The notes under the pieces were generated by a model that was not told where the DNA came from, did not search any database, and saw only the letters and a program-made list of their open reading frames with translations. 64,000 nt of DNA, taken from CAZWCX01 sp964632945. Lineage in GTDB: Bacteria; Planctomycetota; MHYJ01; WSZJ01; CAZWCX01. The position numbers were made by a program, and so were the translations under genes. Where the stretch lies: positions 1-64,000 of the forward strand of contig CAZWCX010000028.1 in assembly GCA_964632945.1 (NCBI GenBank), written 5' to 3'. Position 1 is the stretch's first letter; each line of letters starts with the position of its first letter. Below, piece after piece: positions 1-9,700 of the stretch.

Positions 1-608
1 TCCTGTTCCACCTGGGAGGCCTGGATCTGTACCCACACGAAACCCGGTAGCCCGTAGAAGGTGTCAATGCCGAGTTCAACGGGAACTACGGCTGGGCGGC
101 CACGCCGCTCCGACTTGCGGTACGACTTCACAAGCCGGAAGGGCGGTTCGATGAAGCCCGTTTCGGCCATGAGCACCCAGATCGTCTGCATCGATGGGGT
201 GCCTGGACTGATGTGGATGACGAGCTCGCGACCTGTGAAGCGTCGCCGGATCTCCGGCATCTTCTCCCGCAGGAATTCGAAAATGCTCCGGTGATCGGTC
301 GGGTCATCCCCCGCCCACGGCTCGCAGTACACCCGGGTCTCCCTCTTCTGTTCGACGATCGCAGCCTTGATTTCATCGAACACTCGCTGCTCGCGATTGT
401 CCTCAGGGCCGCCGCTCAGACGGTGAAGAAGGACGACGTCCCGAATCTGACCTGAAAAAGGAGACGTTTCGTCGAACAGAAGCGTGAGTGTAGGCCCGGG
501 GTTGGGCCGGTTGTTCGTCAACTGGTAGGTGCCGGACTCGCGTTCGCGGACGAACGGATCGTTGTTCACCGCTAGCCAGGAGACGAGAACAGGCGAAGGC
601 GCTGTCAT
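1..608 (-). CDS. CARF/RtcR-like sensor protein, N-terminal part, cut by window edge
   Basis: The frame is open from ATG at 608 to the left edge (202 codons seen) and has no stop, so the C-terminus lies outside. A GAGGTG ribosome site precedes the ATG. The start (VLVSWLAVNNDPF, then PTLTLLFDE) and a later LVIHISPGTPSMQTIW segment resemble the Rossmann-like CARF/RtcR N-terminal domain, whose G-T loop binds cyclic nucleotides or RNA termini. In RtcR this domain controls a sigma-54 AAA+ activator; other CARF proteins carry nucleases. Which effector follows here cannot be seen. It is the last visible gene on the BREX strand, 172 bp after the nuclease gene, so it may be co-transcribed. The reading frame is sure, the family is likely, the role is inference. 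Confidence 0.72.
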   Translation of the reverse strand, partial: MTAPSPVLVSWLAVNNDPFVRERESGTYQLTNNRPNPGPTLTLLFDETSPFSGQIRDVVLLHRLSGGPEDNREQRVFDEIKAAIVEQKRETRVYCEPWAGDDPTDHRSIFEFLREKMPEIRRRFTGRELVIHISPGTPSMQTIWVLMAETGFIEPPFRLVKSYRKSERRGRPAVVPVELGIDTFYGLPGFVWVQIQASQVEQ

Positions 609-780
609 CCCCACACCTCATGTCCCGAGGTCGCCACTCGAGCACTCCGCCGACGAAGAAGCCACCGACAATTGCCTTCCGTGGGGCAGATCTTCATTCG
701 ATCAGGTCCGCCTGCTTGAGGGGTGGGGCTCGATCACGCCGTTGTACCTCTCTCCCGTGCTGATCGATCGATGCCGCGAC

Positions 781-1731
781 TCATCCTCCCAGTGTCACCC
801 CGCTGCACGAGCGTTTCACGAACTCGCGCAGCCAGTCGAATCGTATCACTAGAACCCGTATCCGGAATGCCTCGGCACGTTTGCGGATGCTCTGCGAATA
901 GGGCGGCAACTCGGAGCCGAGACCATGCTGCACTGGAGCAACTCCGATCGACCGATCCAAGTAGACATAGTCGACTGGCATCAGCGTGGACTGGGCCAAT
1001 GCCAGATCGCCCTGGGCATTCACGTCTCTGGAGCCGTACTCGACCAGCCGCAGGTCTGCCGTGGTCACAATCGCGGGGATCAAGTATCGAGGATCTTCGG
1101 TACGCCCGGCCTGTTGCCCACGCAGGGACTCCGCCGCGAGCGCCAGGCACCCAAGTTCCGCTTGGAGGCACGTCTTCTCTATTGCCTCGGTGGTGGCATG
1201 CGCTCCCTGACGATTCAGCGCGACTTCCACGGCTTGCGATGCCACTCTCGCGTCCTGCAGTTCAGGAAACCCGTAGGTCACGAAGTCGATGCACGGCGCA
1301 CCCGCGCCGTCAAGCGTGGCCCGAACGCAACGCCCTTCGGCCCCCTGCTGCTGAAGTGGTGGCAGGAACGCCCATGTCTTGTAGTCGGCTCGATGCCGCT
1401 TGGCCTCGACGACCATGGCCAAGTCTTTCTTCAGGCTACTGTCGGCACGGGGTCGGAGGGCGAGATCGATTCGACTCCTCTCCCCCGCAAACTGCACGGC
1501 GTACTCAGACACCAGGAGTTCCCACGGACTGAACTGCAACGCAGTACCTGCAGGGATCGGTTGCAGGAACTGCTCCCGGCAGGCGAGCCAGAGGGGAAAG
1601 CCAGACGTGTTGATGCCGTCGATGATCTGATCGTCGGTCAAAGGCATTTGCCAACCAGACCCCCATTTGGTTTTCGGCTCCGTGAGTCGGTCGAGGTTCT
1701 TGCGCCGCGCCGGGGCGGCGGCACGATCCAC
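781..1731 (-). CDS. Predicted PD-(D/E)XK-type nuclease at the end of the BREX operon
   Basis: 316 aa from a GTG start 3 bp after the brxL stop; GGAG lies six bases before the GTG, which supports this start over ATG at 1647. In the N-terminal third an acidic helix (WELLVSEY) is followed by SRIDLAL and then LAMVVEAKR. This spacing of E, D and ExK matches the PD-(D/E)XK nuclease fold. A later stretch (IPAIVTTADLRLVEY) recalls the core strand found after the active site in restriction-like nucleases. It is not one of the six core BREX proteins, but its position after brxL suggests co-expression. The family is inferred from motifs only; target and activity are unknown. Confidence 0.6.
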   Translation of the reverse strand: MDRAAAPARRKNLDRLTEPKTKWGSGWQMPLTDDQIIDGINTSGFPLWLACREQFLQPIPAGTALQFSPWELLVSEYAVQFAGERSRIDLALRPRADSSLKKDLAMVVEAKRHRADYKTWAFLPPLQQQGAEGRCVRATLDGAGAPCIDFVTYGFPELQDARVASQAVEVALNRQGAHATTEAIEKTCLQAELGCLALAAESLRGQQAGRTEDPRYLIPAIVTTADLRLVEYGSRDVNAQGDLALAQSTLMPVDYVYLDRSIGVAPVQHGLGSELPPYSQSIRKRAEAFRIRVLVIRFDWLREFVKRSCSGVTLGG

Positions 1732-1734
1732 CAG

Positions 1735-3783
1735 CTACTCCACCAACGCTTTCAACAGCGCCTCGCGGGGATCACTGTAGAACTGGATGTCGATCTTCGT
1801 CGCCATGTCGTCCGACAAGTTCACGAGCTGCTTCCGCGTGGTGACCGGCATCAAGAGCCGCGTGGCCCCCTTCTCGACGGCCATCTCTGCCACGCCCACC
1901 GCATTGTGCACCTGGTCTACGGATCCGCCCAAGTTCAACGCCCCGACAACGATGATCCCGCCCTTCAGGCTCTTCTCCAGGAGACCGCTGCACAGCCCGA
2001 GGAGTGCCGGGAGTCCGAGACCACTCCCGCCCTTCGACACGTCAAAGGCGCGGAGTTGCACCACGAACTCATGCGACCTCGGGTCGCGGTCGCCCACCAG
2101 GGCCTTGCCCCGTGCGTAGAGATTCTGTTCGGCGCACTTCACGCTCTCGCGGAATGCAGGCGGCGTCGGCTGGTTCAAGATCCGCACGCCCCCGCCCGGC
2201 CCCACGCCTACCTCGATCCGGAAGAGACCGGGGTGCTCGTCCTGGCCACCCGAGCTGATGGCCCACACCTGCCCCGGCGGCAGCGGATCCGACCCGATGC
2301 TGTCCTCGCGCTGTAGCTCCGGCGTGACCACGAACTTCTCGACGCCGTCCATTCCGAGTTGGTAGCTGAAGTGCGTGTTGCGGAACTCGGCCGAGCCGAT
2401 CCGCTTCTGCTGCTCCTTCACCCGCCGCCGAATCTCCATCGCCAGCCGCACCGCCCATTCGAGGACCTCGTCGCTGACCGGCGTCTCCGGGTTCGGGTAC
2501 ATGAGCTTCAAGAGTCCCGCCACCGTCTTGTTCACCGCCGTCGTGTCGCGCCCGCTCAAGGCCCCACCATAGAACACCCGCCCTTGAAGCACCGCCACCC
2601 TGCTCTGGTCCCGGAGTCGATGCCAGCACTCGGACAGAAAGTCGCTCACGAGCCCGAAGTGGTCGGTGAGGTGCTGCTGGGCGTGGATCTTCGGCGCGTC
2701 CCACCCGGGCAGATAGCCGTGGATTCGGTCCATGAGCGCCGTGTCGTCGCGCATCTCCGGGGGCATTGGCCCGAACAGGTGCCCGACCCGCTGCTGGTGC
2801 TCGACGTCCACCTCGAAGTTGCCGACCATCATGATCCCGCCGTCGGCGCGGATGCTCTCCTTCCCCCGGCTGAACTCGCCGCTTTCCATGTACCCCTTCA
2901 TGATATTGACGCCGTCCTTCTGGTCGAAGGAGACACCGGAGATTTCGTCGAAGCAGACGACGTCGTACTGGCACACGAGGCCGCGCTGCCCGGAGGCGTT
3001 GTTCACGAACATGCGAGCCACCGTCGCCTTCCCGCCGGAGACCAAGTGGGCATACGGCGACACCTGCTGAAAGAGGTGGCTCTTTCCCGTGCCCCTCGGC
3101 CCGAGTTCGACCGCGTTGTAATTCCGCTCGACGAACGGGACCATCCGAAGCAGGAGCATGTTCCGGGCACGGTCCGAGAGCTTCTCGGGCTCCATGCCGA
3201 TGCTCCGGAGCAGGAACAGTTTCCACTCATCCGCCGTGAACAGGTCTCGGCCCCGCTTGAGCAGGTCCAACGAGTCGCGCTTGGAAAGTTGGACTTCGCG
3301 GAGGCTCTCCACTCCGAAAGGCCGACCGTTCTCCTCCGTGGCGATGGTCGCATCGTACGTGAGATTCACCTCGGCGTAGAAGCCCCCAGTCAGCATCCGC
3401 TCATGCTCCTGGACGAGCTTGGGCTCGATGCGCACGTCCTTGAGGAGCAGGCTGGGCAGCTCCGCCAGGTAGGAGTCCGTCTTGGCGTCCAGCCTCGCCC
3501 GGATCAGGTCGATGATCCGCACCGATCCCTTCTCGCGTGCTCTCGCCTTGAACAGCTCCTCCTCCCCAGCGCGAACGGCCCGGTCGGCGAGCTGCCGCTC
3601 CACGACCTTCAGGCCCTCCTTGATCTCTTCCTCGTTCACCGTGGCGCAGTAACGGCCCAGCAGGAATTCGACGACGTACGTCGGGACGGGGTACTGGCCC
3701 TTGAATTTGCGGACCAGGTCCTTGCGGACGATGAAGCCGTCAAATCCCTTGGCGGCGAGTTGATCGAGAGCGTCGAGTTCCAT
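1735..3783 (-). CDS. brxL: BREX Lon-like AAA+ protein BrxL
   Basis: 682 aa. BrxL is the Lon-related ring ATPase of type 1 BREX systems, thought to act on DNA at the last step of phage exclusion. Walker A is GPRGTGKSH near residue 230, Walker B is VVCFDEI, and sensor-type motifs follow. The C-terminal Lon protease-like domain has the GGSGLGLPA serine segment near residue 584 and a later conserved lysine in AVEKGA. Length is usual for the family. The gene starts 2 bp after the pglZ stop and ends 3 bp before the nuclease start, so it is part of one transcript. Confidence 0.93.
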   Translation of the reverse strand: MELDALDQLAAKGFDGFIVRKDLVRKFKGQYPVPTYVVEFLLGRYCATVNEEEIKEGLKVVERQLADRAVRAGEEELFKARAREKGSVRIIDLIRARLDAKTDSYLAELPSLLLKDVRIEPKLVQEHERMLTGGFYAEVNLTYDATIATEENGRPFGVESLREVQLSKRDSLDLLKRGRDLFTADEWKLFLLRSIGMEPEKLSDRARNMLLLRMVPFVERNYNAVELGPRGTGKSHLFQQVSPYAHLVSGGKATVARMFVNNASGQRGLVCQYDVVCFDEISGVSFDQKDGVNIMKGYMESGEFSRGKESIRADGGIMMVGNFEVDVEHQQRVGHLFGPMPPEMRDDTALMDRIHGYLPGWDAPKIHAQQHLTDHFGLVSDFLSECWHRLRDQSRVAVLQGRVFYGGALSGRDTTAVNKTVAGLLKLMYPNPETPVSDEVLEWAVRLAMEIRRRVKEQQKRIGSAEFRNTHFSYQLGMDGVEKFVVTPELQREDSIGSDPLPPGQVWAISSGGQDEHPGLFRIEVGVGPGGGVRILNQPTPPAFRESVKCAEQNLYARGKALVGDRDPRSHEFVVQLRAFDVSKGGSGLGLPALLGLCSGLLEKSLKGGIIVVGALNLGGSVDQVHNAVGVAEMAVEKGATRLLMPVTTRKQLVNLSDDMATKIDIQFYSDPREALLKALVE

Positions 3784-3785
3784 GC

Positions 3786-6176
3786 CTATTCCTCACCACC
3801 GACGGTGGTCGGCTCTTTCGCCACCACGCGGCCCTCCGCATCCAGAAGGACGACCACCGCTGCGGCCCCCTGATGCGTGTCGTCGGCGAAGAGGGTCGCC
3901 GCGCCGTCGGTCCCGACCGGACGGGCTTTCCTTTCTTCGGGATCAGCCAGCAACGATGTCCCGGGATCCGCTGCCTTTCCTCGCAGGTCCGCGCTGTGCC
4001 CGAGCGGTTCCCCTTCGACGACGACCTTGCAGACCAGTCGCTTCCAAGCTATCGACTTGATCGAGATCCGGCCTTCCTTCCGTGCGGCAGCCCGTACGAC
4101 CAGCGACGGGACGACGCACTCCTGAACGGAAAGCCCGCCGTGAGTGTACTCGGTTCCGTGCTTGAAGCAAGCGATGCCCCGCGCCACGGCAACGCGATGT
4201 TCGGCACTCCATGTCCAGGGAACGGTCACGGCGTCGGGCGTGGCAGTCTTCTTCAGGGTCGCACAACGCCCCCAGCGGGTCTCCGTGAGGAATTTCGGCA
4301 GCTCTACCTTTGGAAGCCCACCGGGAAGCAGGAGCCAGCCGTGGTCTGTGACCACGCGGACTTCTCGCCAACCGGCCTCCAAAAGGCCACGGATTCGCGC
4401 CGCGAGTCCTTCCACCTCCTCCTCGATGCGCCACGCCAGCTTCCAGCCCTGGTCGTGCCCCATCCGGTCAAGGCTGCCGTACTCCGTCCAAGCACGACCC
4501 TCGGGATCGCCGCCCTCGTTCGCGCCAAGGACTTGGATGGTTGCTTCGCCCAGAAGCTGCTTGAACCTGTCGCTTGTCAGTTCCTTTCCGGTGGCGGCAA
4601 TCGTCGGCCTGAACTCGTCACCCAGACTCGAATTGCTGAGGAGGCCAGCGATCGGCGAGGCTGCCGGTTTCGCTGTCGGCGTCACCGTCGGCATCGCCGC
4701 CCAACGCCTCCCGCGATCGACCTTGACGCCCGCGCTTTCGAGGGCCGCCACCACCTTCTGGCCAACGTCGAAGCGTAACCCGTCGGCGAACAGCACGCAG
4801 CACCCCTTCGGGAGGTCTTCAGGCTTGCCGCTCGGCGTGGCGCAAGGTAGCGCCGCAGAATTCTCAGCGACCTTCTGAAGCTGTTCCGCCCCGTCCTCCA
4901 ACCACGTCCGATACATGCCGCACACGGCGGTTCGCACGGCGACCACGTCCGCTGGTTTTCGAACTATGGCGAGTGCATCGAGAACCGCAGCATCCGCCTT
5001 CCATCCCCATTCGGCGTACTGCTCCGCCATGGCCTCCGGAGTCGAGCCTCCGAGCGTTCGTTCCGTCGCCAAGGCGAGTACGGCCAGGAACTCCAAGGCC
5101 CCTGCCAAGGGCGAGTCGCCCAGCTTCGACCAGACGCAAGCACGACGCGCGCCGTGCTGCTTCTCCAGCTCCGCGATCCCCTTTCGGGCGACAGTAGGTG
5201 GCTTCTTGCCGACCTCGACGAGGTCCTTCCGCAGCGAGTCTTCCAGTCCCTCGTTGTCCTGGGGCCAGACTGGCGCGTCGGCGTCAAACATACTCGGGGC
5301 GGTCTTCGGCCTGGCCCGGCGGAGCAGCTCTTTCAAGTTCGGGTAGAGTGTAGGGGCCTCCTGGAATCGCCGCCAGACGTGTGCCCAGTGTCCGCGTCCC
5401 TGGCCCTTCACGCCGAGGGACTCGCCAGCGGTCAGCTCACCGTCCTTCTCCGGATCGAACTTGTACTTCTGCTTGCAGACGGCCCGGAAGGAACCCCACC
5501 CGGCGTCGTCCATGCGACCTCGGACCTCCTTCGGATCGTTCAGCCAGGTGAGGAGATCGCGTACCGGATCCTCGGTCATCAGACTGTTGAAGAACTCGGC
5601 ATCGAGACGCTTGTTTCGCAGTTGATCCACGGGCATGTCCGCCAATCGCACCGCCGCTCGCAACAGTGCCTCGGCGGTGGCGTCATCCCGCGCCACTTCC
5701 AGCCCGAGGCCACCATTCTTGGTCTGGAGGAAGGCCGCAAGCGTCCAGTCCTTGCCGTTCTGTTGCGTCCAGACGACGCCGCGAAACTGAAGCTCAACCA
5801 GAGGTCGAAGCGGTGGCGGGCAACTCTCGACGGCCCGGAGTGCCTGCCTGCTCACGCCCGGCAGGTAGATCACCGGGACAACCTCCGGAGCCCAGGTGGC
5901 CTCGGGCAGGGATCGACCCAGCATGCACCGCAACCAGATCGCCGGGCCGGTCTGCGTGGCCGGATCGTGGTCCCCGAAGGTCAGGAAGTGGGCGAGCCGC
6001 TGTCGAAGTCGCGGGACCAGTGCCAGCCACTGACGGTCTTCGTCCGCCCAAAGAATGGCGGCGGGGGCAACCATGTCATCGTGGTTGCACGCCGACATGC
6101 CGGACAACGCTCCGAGGAGCGCGTCGAACACGGTCGCGCGCGTGAACCGTTGGGTCGCCGAGCCATCGGCAGTCAT
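3786..6176 (-). CDS. pglZ: BREX phosphatase-superfamily protein PglZ
   Basis: 796 aa. PglZ belongs to the alkaline phosphatase superfamily and is essential for BREX and Pgl phage resistance. Visible metal-site motifs are ADGLRFD near residue 460, VVTDHGW near 610 and EYTHGGLSVQE after it. The N-terminal pattern (APAAILWADEDRQW) resembles the roughly 800-aa form usually called PglZ type B in type 1 BREX systems. The ATG overlaps the stop of the upstream DUF5615 gene as ATGA, so translation is probably coupled to the toxin gene. Its stop lies 2 bp before brxL. Confidence 0.92.
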   Translation of the reverse strand: MTADGSATQRFTRATVFDALLGALSGMSACNHDDMVAPAAILWADEDRQWLALVPRLRQRLAHFLTFGDHDPATQTGPAIWLRCMLGRSLPEATWAPEVVPVIYLPGVSRQALRAVESCPPPLRPLVELQFRGVVWTQQNGKDWTLAAFLQTKNGGLGLEVARDDATAEALLRAAVRLADMPVDQLRNKRLDAEFFNSLMTEDPVRDLLTWLNDPKEVRGRMDDAGWGSFRAVCKQKYKFDPEKDGELTAGESLGVKGQGRGHWAHVWRRFQEAPTLYPNLKELLRRARPKTAPSMFDADAPVWPQDNEGLEDSLRKDLVEVGKKPPTVARKGIAELEKQHGARRACVWSKLGDSPLAGALEFLAVLALATERTLGGSTPEAMAEQYAEWGWKADAAVLDALAIVRKPADVVAVRTAVCGMYRTWLEDGAEQLQKVAENSAALPCATPSGKPEDLPKGCCVLFADGLRFDVGQKVVAALESAGVKVDRGRRWAAMPTVTPTAKPAASPIAGLLSNSSLGDEFRPTIAATGKELTSDRFKQLLGEATIQVLGANEGGDPEGRAWTEYGSLDRMGHDQGWKLAWRIEEEVEGLAARIRGLLEAGWREVRVVTDHGWLLLPGGLPKVELPKFLTETRWGRCATLKKTATPDAVTVPWTWSAEHRVAVARGIACFKHGTEYTHGGLSVQECVVPSLVVRAAARKEGRISIKSIAWKRLVCKVVVEGEPLGHSADLRGKAADPGTSLLADPEERKARPVGTDGAATLFADDTHQGAAAVVVLLDAEGRVVAKEPTTVGGEE

Positions 6177-6535
6177 GGGGCACCTGCTATCGGTCGTACC
6201 CGGATCTTGCGGTCGCTGATGACAATGAACTGCCCGTTCCCGTGGGCCTCCACGGTCGGCCAGGCCTCTGCGAGGCGCTTCAGGCGTGAGGCCAGGTCGG
6301 GGGTGTCCAGGCGGACAAGCAGCACGCCAGAAGAAGAAAGGCGCCGGTGGAAGACGAGTTCCCCGAAGTCCTTGTCGTCGGTGATGACTACCCGACCCTC
6401 GCGTTGGGCAAGGGCCAGAACGTCGTCGTCAGACTCGCCGGGCAGTCCCTCCGCAGCGTAGAGGACATCGTGGCCCTGGGCGCGCAGCCAGGCAACGATG
6501 CCGCCGTGGAGGTTTTCGTCTGCCAGGAGCTTCAT
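6173..6535 (-). CDS. DUF5615 PIN-like putative toxin inside the BREX operon
   Basis: 120 aa from ATG 6535 (MKLLADENL, the usual family start, with GCGGA six bases upstream); ATG 6541 would add two residues. DUF5615 proteins are small PIN-like domains, often paired with DUF433 proteins in presumed toxin-antitoxin modules. Acidic residues typical of the fold are visible: LLADEN at the start, ESDDDV, and VVITDDKDFGEL. It follows the DUF433 gene closely and overlaps the pglZ start as ATGA. RNase activity is expected from the fold but not shown. Confidence 0.85.
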   Translation of the reverse strand: MKLLADENLHGGIVAWLRAQGHDVLYAAEGLPGESDDDVLALAQREGRVVITDDKDFGELVFHRRLSSSGVLLVRLDTPDLASRLKRLAEAWPTVEAHGNGQFIVISDRKIRVRPIAGAP

Positions 6536-6545
6536 GTGCATTCCG

Positions 6546-6776
6546 CTATTGGTAGAGGATCTCTTCCATCCCGATCACGGAAGCGGCGTAGAGGAGAGCG
6601 GCTCGGATGTGCTCAGGGGTGAGACGCGGGTGCCCCTGGAGCAGTTCTGCTTCCGGCATGCCTCGGCCCAGTTCCGCGAGGACGTGCTCTACAGTGATCC
6701 GGGTCCCCTTGAAGGTGGGCTTGCCCATCATGACTTCGGGTCGTTCGACGATGTACTCGCGCCAGTCCATGCTCAT
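6546..6776 (-). CDS. DUF433 putative antitoxin inside the BREX operon
   Basis: 76 aa. DUF433 proteins are small DNA-binding, winged-helix-like antitoxins, usually beside DUF5615 PIN-like toxins. The family core is clear: a Y-I-x-x-x-P segment, MGKPTFKGTRITVEHVL, and a C-terminal LTPEHIRAALLYA helix. The ATG overlaps the pglX stop as ATGA, which decides this start and shows translational coupling. The toxin gene follows after about 10 bp. The classic antitoxin-then-toxin order is therefore kept within the BREX operon. Confidence 0.86.
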   Translation of the reverse strand: MSMDWREYIVERPEVMMGKPTFKGTRITVEHVLAELGRGMPEAELLQGHPRLTPEHIRAALLYAASVIGMEEILYQ

Positions 6777-9700
6777 GACTTCTCCTTCCTCCGCGAAGTC
6801 GGAGCTTCGCGGGCGGCCCGCTTTTCGGCCAGGGTCAGGTGGTGGTCGTTGATGCGCTCGCCGTGGAAGACATGATACCACGGTGCGGTCGCGGGGTCCT
6901 TGCCCCGGTCCTTCCGCCAGTGGACGTTCGGCGTCTTGCGGAGGACCTCCGCCTCGACGAAGGGACGGATGTTCATCCGCACGCCATCGTTCAGGTCGGG
7001 TTCCCACCCGATGGCTTGCGCTTCGAGCGGCTTCCAGCGCACGAAGATGTCATGGGGCTTCTCCCCGTCGGCGATGAGCTTGAGACGACCTTGGAGGTCC
7101 TTGGCTGCGGCGAGCCGAACGTCGGCCCCGGCCGCGCCGCGCTTGGCGTCCTCTTCCTGGCGGCGGATCCAGTCGCCCAGGTAGGTGTAGATCAGCTTGT
7201 CGAGCAGTTGCCGGTCGAGCCGGTGGTAGTTCACGAGGGCGTGGAAGCCGTCCTTCCGACCGTCCCAGATGTGCCAGATGAACGGGCGGTGGTGGAACAG
7301 CTTGCAGTGCTGATCAAAGAAGCCATCGTGGAGCCATTCGTCGAGGCTCTTTGCCGCGAATCCCACAGCGGCAAGAAGTTGGTCGAGCTTGGAGGGCGTC
7401 CAGTCCTTCGCGCATGCGGCGGCAAGGAGGTCGCGGAGACGTTCCGACGCTGGGCGCTCCTTTCCGACGACGGGAAGGCATACGATGCCATCATCGTCAG
7501 CGTGGGCTTCTAGGCCGTCGAGGCCGAGGGCTGGACAGTCGGGGAAATCGGAGCCCGTCTGGCGGGGCCAGCGGTAACCCACGAGACGGGCCACGGCGAC
7601 TTGCAGCGGGTGCTCCGAACCCTTAGGATGTCCGCAGAACAGCCACTGCGTCGGGTCATCGGAATGGGGCTTGGGGAGGCCGTCTGGGTACCTAGCTGCG
7701 GCGACCTTTTGCCAGCGGGCGAGGTCGAAGGGGACTTTGACAAGGGTAATGTTCGTGACTTTCAGGGTCTGATCGACCTGCCGAATGGCTTGGTGAAACT
7801 CCGAAGACGATGCGAAGCACCAAATGGCCGCTGTGAGTACATCATCGTAGGGAAGGAGGACAGCAGCGTTCTTGTCGAACCGATCACCCAGATATAGCGT
7901 GCAGGGCAGCTCTCCGATCTGGCTGACGAGTATACCCTTCTTGTTCCACGCCATTCCACCAGCGAGGATCGCTTCACCACGGCTCCCACGATCGCAGAGA
8001 GTGCCGCGCCCCTGCTCCCAGAAGACGATCTGTTCCATTCCACCAAACGTGCGCGTATCCTCCACCGTGGTCTGAAGAAACTCCCAGTCACAACCGCGCT
8101 CCGACAGTTCCCAAAACTGACGAAAGAAGTAAGGACTATCCTTACTTCCAAGCCCGTGAACCCCGTGAGCGTACTTCGATAAGAGGGCGAATCCCGGAAC
8201 GTCCGCGAGCGTCACTCTTGCATCTGGATTCCGGAGCTGGCTGCTCTGTGCTACCAGAACGACCTCCCCCCCCTCCATGCCCTCCATGCACCGGAGCAGG
8301 TTCGCCTTCACCTCCGGCTTTCTTGCATCCGACACATCCAATCCAGCAATTGCATGGCCGTCGCGGATTGCCGCGGATAGAACAAGCAAGGCCGCGTTCA
8401 CGATCTCTCCGCTAATCGTGGAGAATGCCCCTGGTCCCAACCGAGCAGCGAGGTTCCACGAACACCTCTCCAGCAGCATCTGGCGGAGGCTCGTGTAGGT
8501 CGTCAGAAAGAGCCAATTCTGCGGTGTGACAAGAGCTGTAGTCGCGGCCTGTGAACAGAACTCCAGACAGCGCAGAACAAACGCGGTGGCTAGGTCCGCC
8601 TTGCCTAGCGGGTAGTGGGCCAGTAGGCACTCTTGAATAACCTCATCTTGTTTCCCTCGCCCGAGGTATGGCACATTCGTGATGACCAAGTGGTACTTCG
8701 CTGCGAGCATCTCGGCTGCGTGCGCCACGCCCTGGGCCATAACGCCCATCTCGACCGCCTGCGGGTCGCCTTTGACCTTCTCCTTCTGGAGTGCCTTTTC
8801 GAGGAGAGGTTGGAGGCTTCCAAAGTCCGCCTCGAACAGGTCGCCCGGCCGGACGGCGCGATGCGGGTCGATCAGACTCCCGAGTTCGGGGGCTTGCTGG
8901 AAGAGATCGTACAGCCGCTCCAAACCCGCCCGCAGCCTCGCATCTCCATTTGCCAGGGCCAGCCATTCTTCCTTCTTCCCCGCAACGGCCAGGCCGGAGC
9001 AAGCGACGTTGACCGACGGCAGGTTCCTATACCCTCCCGCGTCCGGGAACTTCCAGGCGGCCAGCGCGAGGGCGAAGGCGGCGATCTGCGTGCAGCGAGC
9101 ATCCAGCTCCAGTCCATGCACGTTATCCTTGAGCACGGCCTCGCACGCATCCCGCGCCGAGAGCCGCTCCTCCTGCATTCGGACCCTGACCAGGAGGTCG
9201 AAAACGGCGACCAGGAAATGACCCGAGCCGCAGCAGGGGTCAAGTATCCTCAGTTCCGCCGCTCGGGTGGGCCAGCCCGGGAACGTCCCCGCCGCCGGTC
9301 GCCCATCGGATAGAAATCGCAGGTACTCGAATCCGTAGCCAGGGAGGGCGACCCGCCTACGGCGCTCGTCTTCGGAGACTTCACCCTCTTCCCCGTTCTT
9401 TCCATCGAGGCTCTGGCTCGCACCACTTTTGGGAATCTGGGAGAGTTGAACCGGCGCACCGGACGCCAGCACCTTTCCGGCCCACCACGCGCCGATCGTA
9501 TTGTGCAGGAGGAAGAGAACCATGTAATGCTCGGTGAAAAGCTGCGTGACGGCGGGCAGCGTCTCCCCGGTGATCTTGTCGCCGCTGGCATTCACCTCCT
9601 GCTTCCGCTTCGATTGCCAAAACTGGTAGACCCAGCCGAGGCCATCCTCGGCGGTGAAGATCTCCGAAGGCAGGTCCTCCAGGAGCTTTTCCAGTTTCAG

